Source of the DNA: Bacteroidales bacterium
GTDB taxonomy: Bacteria > Bacteroidota > Bacteroidia > Bacteroidales > Paludibacteraceae
Direction of reading: 5' to 3'
NCBI GenBank assembly: GCA_015654525.1
Contig: JAATGT010000183.1
Location: 25,705 to 89,704, forward strand
DNA: 64,000 nt
The translations under genes were made by a program, and so were the position numbers. The notes beneath the pieces were generated by a model. It did not search any database. It saw only the letters and a list, made by a program, of their open reading frames with translations, and had not been told where the DNA came from. Positions 16,052 to 25,274 of this stretch are shown here, in pieces. Within the stretch, counting starts at the first letter, position 1. Each line of letters begins with the position of its first letter.

Positions 16052-16990
16052 TCAATTGAATTTTACGTTTCCGTACATTCCGATTTTAATTAATCCGTCA
16101 TTCTTTACATTGATTTTTACAGCATAAACCAGATTGGCGCGTTCGTCGCGCGTTTGAATTGTTTTTGGAGTAAATTCTGCTTTACTTGAGATCCAGGCCA
16201 GCGTACCAGCGTAATCACGATTCTTATCTTTTCCAAAATCGGATGTTACCTTTACTTTATGTCCGATTTTAAGTTGGCTTAGCTGATCGGCAGTGATATA
16301 AGCCCGAAGAATCATATGGTTGGTATCTGCTATTTTAAATAAAGCTTTTCCCGGTGAAGCCACTTCGCCCATTTCGGCATATTTTACCAGAACAGTTCCG
16401 GCTATCGGGCTTATAATTTTACACTTTTGCAGCTGATCATCGAGTTGTTCTGCCTGAAATGTTACCCCTTCACTATTGTCACTGATTCCCTGATTCGTAG
16501 TTTGTAATGTGGTCTTCTGAGCATCCAGTTGTTTCTCCAGTACGGCAATTTGTGCATTAATATCGTCTACTTGTTTTTGGTTGGACGCATTTGCTTTTAC
16601 CAGATTCTCAAACCGTTTACGTTCAGATTTTGCTGTTGTGATTTGCTGTTGTATGGCAGCAATTTGTTTCTTTATATCAGGACGATTGCTTTGTAAGGCT
16701 TTCTTGTTGCTTATAATCTGTTGTTTGTGCAGGTAAAGCTGAGTGCTGTCAATTCGTCCAATCAACTCATTGCATGTAAGTGTTTGTCCTTCTTCAATGT
16801 CGAATGAGAGAATTCTACCGGTTGCTTCAGCCGATACAATCACTTCTGTAGCTTCGAAAGTGCCGGAAGCATCGTAATCATCTTTCGATTTTCCACAAGA
16901 AGTGAGCAAAGAGGAAAGAGTGAAGATTAGTAAGCCGTAAGTAAATGCCTTGCTGAAATAGGATCGACTTTTGATGATAGTTGTTTTCAT
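16052..16990 (-). CDS. HlyD-family periplasmic adaptor (membrane fusion) lipoprotein
   Basis: The 312-residue protein has a signal sequence with lipobox LLTSC, so it is probably anchored by a lipidated Cys. A biotinyl-lipoyl half (EVIVSAEATGRILSFDIEEGQTL) is followed by a coiled-coil hairpin (about 85-185, many Gln/Lys/Ala), the second lipoyl half (CKIISPIAGTVLVKYAEMGE) and a beta-barrel domain. This is the YbhG/HlyD plan: it joins the ABC exporter to the TolC channel. The gene is 15 bp downstream of the TolC gene. Confidence 0.92.
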   Translation of the reverse strand: MKTTIIKSRSYFSKAFTYGLLIFTLSSLLTSCGKSKDDYDASGTFEATEVIVSAEATGRILSFDIEEGQTLTCNELIGRIDSTQLYLHKQQIISNKKALQSNRPDIKKQIAAIQQQITTAKSERKRFENLVKANASNQKQVDDINAQIAVLEKQLDAQKTTLQTTNQGISDNSEGVTFQAEQLDDQLQKCKIISPIAGTVLVKYAEMGEVASPGKALFKIADTNHMILRAYITADQLSQLKIGHKVKVTSDFGKDKNRDYAGTLAWISSKAEFTPKTIQTRDERANLVYAVKINVKNDGLIKIGMYGNVKFN

Positions 16991-17005
16991 ATTCTGTATG
17001 CAGGA

Positions 17006-18298
17006 TTAATTATTTATATTGTTCTTAAGTTCATACACACTCATAATCAGTTGAATTTCGTGTAGTGACTTTAATTGTCTTGCCTGATTTTCGGCATTTA
17101 TTTCGCGAATCAGATCAGTGATAGTCAGTGTTCCATTATCCACCTTAGCTGAAGCCGATTTTTTTATGTTGGTACGTAAACGAATAATTTCGTCATCGTT
17201 GGAGAGTGTAGACTGCAACTTTTCAATCTCTGTTTTTTGCTGTCTGGTTTTCAAATCGCTATTGAACAGAAAAGTTTCTTTCTGAATTTCGTTTGACCGT
17301 TTGTTGATTTCCAGTTTAGTTATATTGTTTTTCTGCGTATATAAGCCACTAAAATTCCACGACAGTTTTAAACCTCCGATGTAAAAGGGCGAAAATCCGG
17401 GTACAAACATATTCAGTCCTGGTTGTCCGTATCCTCCTTGTATAAATGCACCTAATCTGGGTCGGTTACCAGCATTCAACAGTAATTTCTGACTGTCATA
17501 GAGTTGGTTCTGGGCATTGAAAAGGGTTAGTTCCGGACGATGATTGGTTGTATCGTTCAAAACAGCAAGATTAATTTCCGGTTTAGCTAAGGATGTGCTT
17601 TCATCAATTTTCAATCGGGTAAAAACTGAAAGCATGATAAAATAGGATTTACGGGTGCTTTTTAATTCGGTGTCATGTTGAGTTGCATTTAATTGTTCCA
17701 CTTTTAATGCATCTATGTCTGCCTGATTAGCCACTCCGTTTTGCTGATAGGCAATCACTCTGTTCAGATTAGTTGCCAACTCACTTTGCAGAATGTCGTT
17801 TTGTTTGATTTGCTCATCCAATAAAAGAATGCCGAAAAACAGCTGATTAACACGTTCGTTCAGTGAAAACAGATCTACTTCCAGCTTTTGTTTTTCTACT
17901 TCTGCACTTGCTTTGGTAGTTTTCTTTTGTGAAGAAATCATACCTCCGTCCCATATAACCTGACTGGCTTCTACTACCGCTTGATATTGATCTTTATTCT
18001 GTGATGGAAAACTTATCGGAGTTTGCGATACTTTAGATAGAATCTGCCCCAAAACTGCCGGGATTTCGGTTACATCCGATTGATAGGTTGCTTTGGCCGA
18101 AAGTGAAAGCTGAGGTAAATATCCTTTGTTAGCGTTGCTCAAATTAAACTGAGTGGTTTGTTCTATCAGTCCGTATTGTTGTATTAGCGGATAATTAGCT
18201 TTTGCTTTTGCCTGACATTCATCCAGAGTGAGTTGCTGTGAAAATGAAGCTAAAGGGACAACAAGTAATAGCAGGCTGTTTAAAATCAATCTTTTCAT
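17006..18298 (-). CDS. TolC family outer membrane efflux protein
   Basis: The 430-residue protein has a signal peptide (LILNSLLLLVVPLASFSQQ) and two OEP repeats: LTLDECQAKAKANYPLIQQYGLIEQ, and a second helical half starting near RPELTLFNAQNQLYDSQKLLL. These helices make the periplasmic tunnel of trimeric TolC channels. It is transcribed just after the TetR gene and before the adaptor, so it is the dedicated outer channel of this efflux system. Confidence 0.92.
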   Translation of the reverse strand: MKRLILNSLLLLVVPLASFSQQLTLDECQAKAKANYPLIQQYGLIEQTTQFNLSNANKGYLPQLSLSAKATYQSDVTEIPAVLGQILSKVSQTPISFPSQNKDQYQAVVEASQVIWDGGMISSQKKTTKASAEVEKQKLEVDLFSLNERVNQLFFGILLLDEQIKQNDILQSELATNLNRVIAYQQNGVANQADIDALKVEQLNATQHDTELKSTRKSYFIMLSVFTRLKIDESTSLAKPEINLAVLNDTTNHRPELTLFNAQNQLYDSQKLLLNAGNRPRLGAFIQGGYGQPGLNMFVPGFSPFYIGGLKLSWNFSGLYTQKNNITKLEINKRSNEIQKETFLFNSDLKTRQQKTEIEKLQSTLSNDDEIIRLRTNIKKSASAKVDNGTLTITDLIREINAENQARQLKSLHEIQLIMSVYELKNNINN

Positions 18299-18309
18299 AT
18301 TGAGTTGTA

Positions 18310-18933
18310 TTAGGGTCTTATATATCGAAGTACTACCTGTACGTTCTCTTCTCTTCGGTGTTCAATGACTTCTTTGGCTTGTTCCTCGGTCCATTGCAAC
18401 AAGCCGGTACTCATAGGTAGCATGATGAAGCATCCTACATTTTGCGTTACCATAGTCATAACAATGTCGAGCATATCGACTTTGCGAACACGTCCAGCTG
18501 CAATTTCCTTTTGCAGTTCTGCATTCATATGCGACAAAAGTTCTTGTGGCATTGGTTGCAAGTTTTCTCTTATACTCTGAATTTGTTCTGGCAGACGAAC
18601 AAGTTCATTGGACACCAACAGAGGCAACTTTGGATTTTGACGTAGCAGATCAAAATGAGATTCGACAACCCGCCTCACTTTTTCTTCGAATGATAAATTC
18701 TCCATATTCTTTTTCTCGAAGATATGTTCAAAGAAGTTTTTAAATTTTTGTTCGAAGATGGTGTTGAATAGATTCTCTTTTGTCCGGAAATAGTAATGAA
18801 CCAATGCCTGATTGCAACCTACCGTTTTTGCAATTTGGGTGGTTGAAGTCGACGCAAATCCTTTTTCTAAAAAGAGCTGTTCCGCAACAGTCAATATGGT
18901 TTGTTCAGTCGTTTGTTCGCTTTTAATGCTCAT
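18310..18933 (-). CDS. TetR/AcrR family transcriptional regulator
   Basis: The 207-residue protein has the N-terminal TetR helix-turn-helix (TILTVAEQLFLEKGFASTSTTQIAKTVGCNQALVHYYFRTKENLF region, residues 12-57). A larger helical ligand-binding domain follows. It is the first gene of the reverse-strand efflux operon and most likely represses it until an exporter substrate binds. The spacing to the TolC start is 11 bp. I did not find an unambiguous palindromic operator in the 190 bp upstream. Confidence 0.9.
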   Translation of the reverse strand: MSIKSEQTTEQTILTVAEQLFLEKGFASTSTTQIAKTVGCNQALVHYYFRTKENLFNTIFEQKFKNFFEHIFEKKNMENLSFEEKVRRVVESHFDLLRQNPKLPLLVSNELVRLPEQIQSIRENLQPMPQELLSHMNAELQKEIAAGRVRKVDMLDIVMTMVTQNVGCFIMLPMSTGLLQWTEEQAKEVIEHRREENVQVVLRYIRP

Positions 18934-19067
18934 GTTTAATGATTGTATTTAATAAGTCTATTAATTAGCTGCAAAGAAACAGCTTTTATTTGAAGAATCG
19001 CTTTTGTCTAGAATAAATATTTATTACAACTAAAAACTTTAACTATTTAGTACAAGTTAAAAACAAC

Positions 19068-19101
19068 AATAGCTGATCTAACATTCATTAAATCAGCCAT
19101 T
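19068..19101 (-). terminator. Terminator of the TonB receptor/DUF4249 unit
   Basis: Ten-base arms (AATAGCTGAT and ATCAGCCATT, one mismatch) form a hairpin past the stop of the gene ending at 19124. On the reverse strand a T-rich stretch follows. Confidence 0.55.
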
Positions 19102-19123
19102 GTTTCTTTTATCTACCATGTAA

Positions 19124-19915
19124 TCAATGATAAATAATTGAGTCTTGACGTACAGTACAAGCACTGAAATAGCCTAATGCTCCGTTACTGATGTTCGACG
19201 TGGGATTTGTAGGGGAAGTAGATTGATCGCTGTTTCCTTTTGTGGTTCGGAAATATTCATATACACCTTTATCTATGCATTCAAATTGTATTTTCACTTT
19301 GTCACCGCTTTGTAATACACTATCTTCTTTAATTGATGATGATCCGAGTGAATAGGTGATAATCTTTCCGGGATAAAGTTTATCATTTCCCACATTTACT
19401 CCGGTTTTCAGACTATCATTAATATATTCGAGAACACGGTAGTAGTTATCAATGTCTGGTGGATCTTGAAAATCAAATGCGACTTCTCTGCCATTTCCAA
19501 CATCACTTTTCCGAATATAAATTCGGTCTATGTTTACTGGTTCCGGCATAGTAGATAGAGCTGTATATGTTTTACCTTCGGTTTCGACCGTTAATGTATA
19601 GGTCACTCCCGATTTTCCTTTTAGTGTAGATGTAATATACGTACCCGGGCTGGATTCTGTCAAGGTTTCGGAGTTTCCCAAATTATCGCTGATCGTAACC
19701 CTGGCATTTGTAACAGCCGGAAAGATGTTGGGCTCCGTAAAAGCTACTGTTTTTGATATTTGTATTTTATAGGGCCCGTCGTGATCAAATACATTGCCCT
19801 GTATGACAATACTTGGTGAAGACGTGTCCAGCTTGAGATCAATTACTTTTTCGCAGGATGAAAAAAAGCAGATTAATAGTAGGAATATAGTCAGCTGAAT
19901 TATATGATGTTTCAT
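19124..19915 (-). CDS. DUF4249 family lipoprotein
   Basis: From the ATG at 19913-19915 the protein has 263 residues. An upstream in-frame start would extend it into the receptor gene and hide the signal peptide, so I reject it. MKHHIIQLTIFLLLICFFSSC is a lipoprotein signal with the lipidated Cys at residue 21. The rest is beta-rich, with an Ig-like YKIQISKTVAF / PAVTNARVTISDNLGN start typical of DUF4249. Members are encoded with TonB-dependent receptors in Bacteroidota and are thought to be surface partners of them. Here it lies 4 bp downstream of the receptor. Confidence 0.88.
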   Translation of the reverse strand: MKHHIIQLTIFLLLICFFSSCEKVIDLKLDTSSPSIVIQGNVFDHDGPYKIQISKTVAFTEPNIFPAVTNARVTISDNLGNSETLTESSPGTYITSTLKGKSGVTYTLTVETEGKTYTALSTMPEPVNIDRIYIRKSDVGNGREVAFDFQDPPDIDNYYRVLEYINDSLKTGVNVGNDKLYPGKIITYSLGSSSIKEDSVLQSGDKVKIQFECIDKGVYEYFRTTKGNSDQSTSPTNPTSNISNGALGYFSACTVRQDSIIYH

Positions 19916-19919
19916 TCTT

Positions 19920-22238
19920 TTAGAATTTGAAATTATAAGAAAATGAAGGAACAAACTTGAATAAAGTTGTTTGAATTGCTTCTGTTTTAGTCGGATCCAA
20001 TTCATTGTTTCTGAATCGAATCATGTACGCATTATCTCGTCCGTAGGCATTGTATATGGAGAATGTCCAGCTTGATTCAAAGTCTTTGGTCTTTTTTACA
20101 AGCCATGTAGCTCCAAAATCCAGACGATGATAGGCAGGCATTCTGTTGGCATTTCGATTGGAATAATACATCATCGTTTTTCCGTCTATCTGGTATTTTG
20201 CGGTAGGAAACGTAACAGCATTGCCAGTGTTATAAACCCAGGTTGAAGAGAAAGTCCAGTGTTTGTTCAGTTCGTAGATACCCACTATCGAAATATCGTG
20301 CGTTTTATCCTGTCTTGCCGGATAATAATTACCATTGTTTATACCATCAAACTGGCGTTCGGTCCGCGATAGGGTATAACTGATCCAACCATTAAACTTA
20401 CCGTATTTTTTTTTCAGAAACATTTCCAGTCCGTAAGCACGCCCTTTTCCAAATAAAATCTGTGATTCAACATTCTCATTAAAGTTGAGTTCGGCTCCTG
20501 TTTTATAATCAATTTGATTCTGAAGCTTTTTGTAATAAATCTCAGTAAAAAACTCATATTGATTATCTGCAAAGTTACGGTAATATCCCAGCGATACCTG
20601 ATCGGAAATTTCCGGTTTTACATTATTACTACTCGGAATCCATAAATCAGTGGGGCTACCTGAGGTAGAATTGGACAACTGATGTAAATTCTGCACATTG
20701 CGGGAATAAGAGGCTTTCAGAGAACTGGCATCATTCAAAATATAATTAAAGCTGACGCGTGGTTCGATGTTGAAATAGGTTCTCATAAACTGACCGGTTT
20801 TATAAGTCATCGTATCTCTGGGGTCAGCAATAGAATCGTACGTGTAAAATTTACCCGGTCCCAGGATACTGAAAGTCGTGAAGCGTGCACCGTACTCCAT
20901 ACTTAGTTTCTTTGACAGACTATACTGATGGGAGATGTAAATGGCATTTTCCCAAGCATGTTTGTTTGTCAAACTTTTTAAATCCACGTCGCTGATGGCG
21001 GTAATGATTCCGGGGATTATTTTATGAAGGGTGGAGTTAATGCCAAACCGCAGAGTACTGTTATTGCCCGAGTATAGCTGTAAGTCTTGTTTCAAACTAT
21101 AGTCCTGAATACGGGAGATAATATTCATTTCGATTCCATTATTCACATTAATCTTGTAATTATAGTTGCTGAATATTAGTGAAGTGTTTGAAAATAGACG
21201 ATCGGAAACCAGGTGATTCAACCGAATGGTAGCTGTACTGTTTCCCCAGTGTATACCATAGGTATTGCTTAATCCCAAGACATCCCTTCCAAAATATCCG
21301 GACAGGAAAATACGGTTCTTATTATTTATCCGATAGTTGGCTTTTACATTAAAGTCGTAAAAGTATAGGCGTGCATTGTTTATTGTGCTGTCGTTAGACA
21401 GTTTTGCGAATAAGTCGGCGTATGTTCTGCGGGCGGAGATGATAAACGAACCCTTGTCTTTTACAATAGGGCCTTCGAGTGTTACCCGGGAAGAAATTAA
21501 TCCAATTCCACCACTGACCGATAACTTCTTATCATTACCATCATTCATCTTTATATCCAGTACCGATGATAGTCTTCCACCATATTCTGCCGGTTCATTT
21601 CCTTTGTATACCGAAATGTCTTTAATGGCATCGGAATTGAAAACCGAGAAAAACCCCATCAAGTGGGAGGCGTTATACACGGTGGCTTCATCGAGCAATA
21701 TCAGATTTTGATCGGTAGCGCCACCACGAACATTAAATCCACTGCTACCTTCACCGGCCGATTTGATTCCAGGTAGTAACTGAATGGTTTTTAAAACATC
21801 TTTTTCTCCAAAAATAACCGGTATGTTTTTTAGATCTTTGGTGTCAAGCTTTTGCACGCCCATCTGGAGCTTGGTAATATTCTCATTCTTTCGCTGACTC
21901 GAAACCACTACCTCTTTCAGTTCATTTACCTGTTCGGTAAGTTGGAAATCAAGCTTCTGGGATTGGTTTAAATTCACGGTTTGAACCTGTGGTGTATAAC
22001 CCATAAACTGTGCTGAGATTTGATAATGTCCCGCAGGCAAGGTGATAGAGTAATAACCGTAGGTATTGGCCGAAGATCCGGTGCCGGGAAGTTCTTTGAC
22101 TGTTACCGTTGCACCAATCATATCTTCTCCTGTTTTTGCATCCCTGACGTAACCACTGATCGTAAAGTGCTGTTGAGCATTTACGGAATAAACCAAACAA
22201 GTAAAAAAAATAAAGATATATAATTTGCTTCTGTGCAT
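19920..22238 (-). CDS. TonB-dependent receptor with carboxypeptidase-like domain
   Basis: I place the start at the ATG 22236-22238 (772 residues), because it begins a clean signal peptide (MHRSKLYIFIFFTCLVYSVN). A CarboxypepD_reg-like domain follows (HFTISGYVRDAKTGEDMIGA), then the plug (DVLKTIQLLPGIKSAGEGS, FNVRGGATDQNLILLDEATV, FSVFNSDAIKDISVYKG) and a 22-strand-type barrel ending in FVPSFSYNFKF with terminal Phe. It imports an unknown ligand with TonB-ExbBD energy. It forms a unit with the DUF4249 gene behind a well-formed promoter. Confidence 0.92.
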   Translation of the reverse strand: MHRSKLYIFIFFTCLVYSVNAQQHFTISGYVRDAKTGEDMIGATVTVKELPGTGSSANTYGYYSITLPAGHYQISAQFMGYTPQVQTVNLNQSQKLDFQLTEQVNELKEVVVSSQRKNENITKLQMGVQKLDTKDLKNIPVIFGEKDVLKTIQLLPGIKSAGEGSSGFNVRGGATDQNLILLDEATVYNASHLMGFFSVFNSDAIKDISVYKGNEPAEYGGRLSSVLDIKMNDGNDKKLSVSGGIGLISSRVTLEGPIVKDKGSFIISARRTYADLFAKLSNDSTINNARLYFYDFNVKANYRINNKNRIFLSGYFGRDVLGLSNTYGIHWGNSTATIRLNHLVSDRLFSNTSLIFSNYNYKINVNNGIEMNIISRIQDYSLKQDLQLYSGNNSTLRFGINSTLHKIIPGIITAISDVDLKSLTNKHAWENAIYISHQYSLSKKLSMEYGARFTTFSILGPGKFYTYDSIADPRDTMTYKTGQFMRTYFNIEPRVSFNYILNDASSLKASYSRNVQNLHQLSNSTSGSPTDLWIPSSNNVKPEISDQVSLGYYRNFADNQYEFFTEIYYKKLQNQIDYKTGAELNFNENVESQILFGKGRAYGLEMFLKKKYGKFNGWISYTLSRTERQFDGINNGNYYPARQDKTHDISIVGIYELNKHWTFSSTWVYNTGNAVTFPTAKYQIDGKTMMYYSNRNANRMPAYHRLDFGATWLVKKTKDFESSWTFSIYNAYGRDNAYMIRFRNNELDPTKTEAIQTTLFKFVPSFSYNFKF

Positions 22239-22315
22239 GTTTGTCTCAATAATGAAGGAATGCCTTGTTTGTGCTGATCGGATTTGACCTTTCAACCAAT
22301 TCAAGTGAATTAACG

Positions 22316-22346
22316 CAAAATTAATCGGATTGTTTCATATATGCAA
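22316..22346 (-). promoter_or_regulatory. Promoter of the TonB receptor unit
   Basis: On the reverse strand TAATTTTG (22316-22323) with TTGC at 22343-22346 gives a -7/-33 pair with about 20 bp spacing. It lies about 80 bp before the chosen receptor start. Confidence 0.6.
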
Positions 22347-22453
22347 CTTATTCACAAAAGTTTACAGACTAATAGTTTTATGTAAATATATTTAAGTTGA
22401 AACGGACCGGAAACAGACCGATAGATAGATAGTAAAGAATGTATTCCGACGGA

Positions 22454-23962
22454 TTATTTTCGGAATGATTGATAAGCTTTTCCCAGTGCGGCTATAGTAT
22501 CACCGGACATAAGCGATTCTTCCGATTGGGTTTCCAACGCCAGATCACCTGCCAGTCCGTGAAGATAAACAGCTGTTTTAGCTGCATCTTCCGGGAAGTA
22601 ACCCTGTGCCAACAATCCCACTAGTATGCCGGTTAATACATCACCCGACCCGGCTGTAGCCATGCCGGAGTTTCCGGTACTATTGAAGTACAGTTTAGCG
22701 TCGGGAGTGGCAATGATGGTATACGTTCCTTTCAGAATAATGATCAGTTCCAGATCCTGAGCAGCCAGTGAAGCTTTTTTCATTCGTTCGTATGTCGAGA
22801 TGCTGGGTCCAAAAAGCCGGTCAAATTCTTTCGGGTGTGGAGTCAGTATACTATTTTCAGGAATCAGTTTCAACAAATCCTTGTGTTGGGATAAAATGTT
22901 GAGGGCATCGGCATCCAGTACGCAGGGTTTATGCTGTTTCTTCAGAAAGTTTTTCAGCATTTCCGTAGTTTCGGCATGAACGCCTATTCCCGGTCCGATA
23001 GCAATAGCATTATGTTTTTCAGACGCCTCTACATTGCTCACCAGGTCGGTGGCATAGTCGGATTGGAAGATTACTTCCGGAATAATGGTTTGCACAATGT
23101 TTCGGTTGCATTCCGGTCCGTGAATAGTTACCAATCCGGCTCCTGATCTGAGTGCAGCTTTAGCAGCTAATACCGAAGCACCCGACATTCCTTTACTGCC
23201 TGCCACAATAAGTGCATGACCAAAAGTTCCTTTGTGCGAAAACTTCGACCTTTTTTTGATTAGAGAGGCAATATCCTCTTTTTCGAGATAATAAAAATCG
23301 CTTTCAGTTTCTTCAATTGCTGCAGGATGAATGCCAATGTCAACCATTTTCCATTCGCCCACGTAAATTTCATTTTCAGGAAACAAAAATGCCAGTTTGG
23401 GACATTGCAAACTGAAGGTATAGTCGGCTTGTACGATGACTGACTTTTCATGGAGTGGGTTTTCTTCGCCCAGTAAACCCGAAGGCACATCGATAGCTAC
23501 TACGGTATACGCACTACGATTAATCCATTTTACCGCTTCAGCAAAAATACCGGTCAGTATCCGGTTAATTCCCGAACCAAAAAGACCATCAATAATAATG
23601 GTGTCATTCGTGATCTCAGGAACTGCGAATTTTTCGGAAAGTTCGGTTAACACATCGGGATACATTTCCACCAAGCGATTCCGGTTTGTTTCACAGTCTT
23701 TCGAAAGCTTATCCGCATGCAGCAAAATGACTTTTACATCAAGCCTTGTATGAAGAAGCATGCGCGCCAATGCCAGTGCATCACCGCCATTGTTACCCGG
23801 TCCGGCCAGAATAAGTACAGGCCGCTGATACGGGAAAGTTTCTAAATAGGATGTGTAAAGAGCGTCGGCTGCTCTTTCCATTAAATCAATGGAAGTAATC
23901 GGCTCATACTCGATGGTATACTTGTCCAGTTGACGAATCTGAGTTGTTGCGAAAAACTTCAT
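22454..23962 (-). CDS. nnrDE: Bifunctional NAD(P)HX epimerase/dehydratase
   Basis: The 502-residue protein fuses YjeF_N (residues 1-210; epimerase; LILAGPGNNGGDALALARML, DGLFGSG, VAIDVPSGLLGE) to a ribokinase-like ADP-dependent dehydratase (220-500; GSKGMSGASVLAAKAALRSGAGLV, LTPHPKEF, NSGMATAGSGDVLTGILVGL). It repairs hydrated NADH and NADPH. The fused form is the common one in Bacteroidota. It follows the rlmF gene by 18 bp and is probably cotranscribed. Confidence 0.95.
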   Translation of the reverse strand: MKFFATTQIRQLDKYTIEYEPITSIDLMERAADALYTSYLETFPYQRPVLILAGPGNNGGDALALARMLLHTRLDVKVILLHADKLSKDCETNRNRLVEMYPDVLTELSEKFAVPEITNDTIIIDGLFGSGINRILTGIFAEAVKWINRSAYTVVAIDVPSGLLGEENPLHEKSVIVQADYTFSLQCPKLAFLFPENEIYVGEWKMVDIGIHPAAIEETESDFYYLEKEDIASLIKKRSKFSHKGTFGHALIVAGSKGMSGASVLAAKAALRSGAGLVTIHGPECNRNIVQTIIPEVIFQSDYATDLVSNVEASEKHNAIAIGPGIGVHAETTEMLKNFLKKQHKPCVLDADALNILSQHKDLLKLIPENSILTPHPKEFDRLFGPSISTYERMKKASLAAQDLELIIILKGTYTIIATPDAKLYFNSTGNSGMATAGSGDVLTGILVGLLAQGYFPEDAAKTAVYLHGLAGDLALETQSEESLMSGDTIAALGKAYQSFRK

Positions 23963-23980
23963 AGAATGAATTATTTTAAA

Positions 23981-24961
23981 TTATTGAAAAGCATTACTTG
24001 CCCAACGAGTGCTTATCCAACCATTCTGTTGGTCTTTTTTCAGGAAGGTCCATGCTACAATGCGACTCACTTTTGTTCCCTGATTCATCGGAATGGTTTT
24101 TACTTCCAACGCTCCGGCATGTTTCAGGGCTTCATATACACCGGGCAGATGCGATTGTTTTGATATTTGGGTAGTAAACCAAAAGCAATTGGACCCAAAC
24201 TGCTTGCTTTGACGAATCATGTCGCGCACAAAACGTTCTTCGCCACCGTCACACCATAGTTCGGAGTTCTGACCACCAAAGTTCAGCGTGGGAGTAGTTA
24301 TTTTTTTATGATTCAAGCTGCTTAGTTTTTTGAGTGTTCCTTCCTGCGCTTCTTCGGCTGAAGAATGGAAAGGCGGATTGCAAATAGTCACGTCAACAGG
24401 TTCACTGCGTTCCATGATGCCATGAAAAATGTCTTTGGGATTTTCCTGATAACGAAGATCAACATTTCGGTTCAAAAAATTATTGTAGGTGATGATCTTG
24501 GTTGCCGAGTCAAGCGCTGAGGTATCAGTATCCGATCCGATAAAAGACCAACCATACTCCTTATTCCCAATGATAGGGAACACACAACTGGCACCAACGC
24601 CAATATCCATACACCGGATTTTGAATCCGGTTGGAATTTTCCCGTTATTACTGGATGCCAACAGATCGGCAACGAGATGAATATAATCGGCTCTGCCCGG
24701 AATAGGCGGACACAGATAACCACTCGGAATATCCCAGTATTCAACGCCGTAATATTGTTTCAGCAAAGCTTTGTTCAACCATTTTACCGCTTTCGGGTTG
24801 GCAAAGTCTATCGACTCGTTGCCGTAGGCATTGGGTTTTACATATTTGCCCAGTTCCGGACAAGTAATGATGAGTTGTTTAAAGTCATAAAGTCCCCGGT
24901 GTTTGTTTCGGGGATGTAAAACGGTTTTCTCTGTCGGTAGTTCTTTTTTTATATCGGGCAT
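23981..24961 (-). CDS. rlmF: 23S rRNA (adenine(1618)-N6)-methyltransferase
   Basis: From the ATG at 24959-24961 the protein has 326 residues; the longer frame starting at 25000 would begin upstream of the -7 box at 24988-24995. Conserved features are LHPRNKHRGLYDFKQLI, the SAM-binding MDIGVGASCVFPIIG, the N6-adenine catalytic motif DVTICNPPFHSS, and WWFTTQ-like CFWFTTQISKQSHL. RlmF methylates A1618 of 23S rRNA. Confidence 0.95.
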   Translation of the reverse strand: MPDIKKELPTEKTVLHPRNKHRGLYDFKQLIITCPELGKYVKPNAYGNESIDFANPKAVKWLNKALLKQYYGVEYWDIPSGYLCPPIPGRADYIHLVADLLASSNNGKIPTGFKIRCMDIGVGASCVFPIIGNKEYGWSFIGSDTDTSALDSATKIITYNNFLNRNVDLRYQENPKDIFHGIMERSEPVDVTICNPPFHSSAEEAQEGTLKKLSSLNHKKITTPTLNFGGQNSELWCDGGEERFVRDMIRQSKQFGSNCFWFTTQISKQSHLPGVYEALKHAGALEVKTIPMNQGTKVSRIVAWTFLKKDQQNGWISTRWASNAFQ

Positions 24962-24987
24962 CTGGGTTGAATTTGTTCGTTTGATTG

Positions 24988-24995
24988 CAAAGGTA
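24988..24995 (-). promoter_or_regulatory. -7 box of rlmF-nnrDE
   Basis: TACCTTTG on the reverse strand, 26 bp before the ATG at 24961, fits TAnnTTTG. I see no strong -33 box. Confidence 0.5.
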
Positions 24996-25224
24996 AACAA
25001 TGTCTGCGTAGTTTAATCCGATTTTGTCAGGATAATTCACTTTCACTGCTCAGCCGTTTCATTATTCCACCTTATTCCTCTCATTTTTCTCCAAACCCCT
25101 GATTTTTTGAACCAAAAAGAGCGATTCGGTAGCACATCACTTGCCAAAATTTCGGAAAATTGCATAAATACACAAGCAATTTATTGTAAATCAAAACATT
25201 TGACCGCCGAACTTGTTCTAACGC

Positions 25225-25248
25225 CATGTACTTGAAAAGCAGTACATG
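25225..25248. promoter_or_regulatory. Inverted repeat upstream of the acyl-CoA dehydrogenase gene
   Basis: CATGTACT and AGTACATG form perfect 8-bp arms around an 8-nt spacer, 27 bp before the gene start. Its place and symmetry suit a regulator binding site or a leader hairpin. Confidence 0.45.
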
Positions 25249-25274
25249 AATTTATTTACAATAACAAACTGAAT

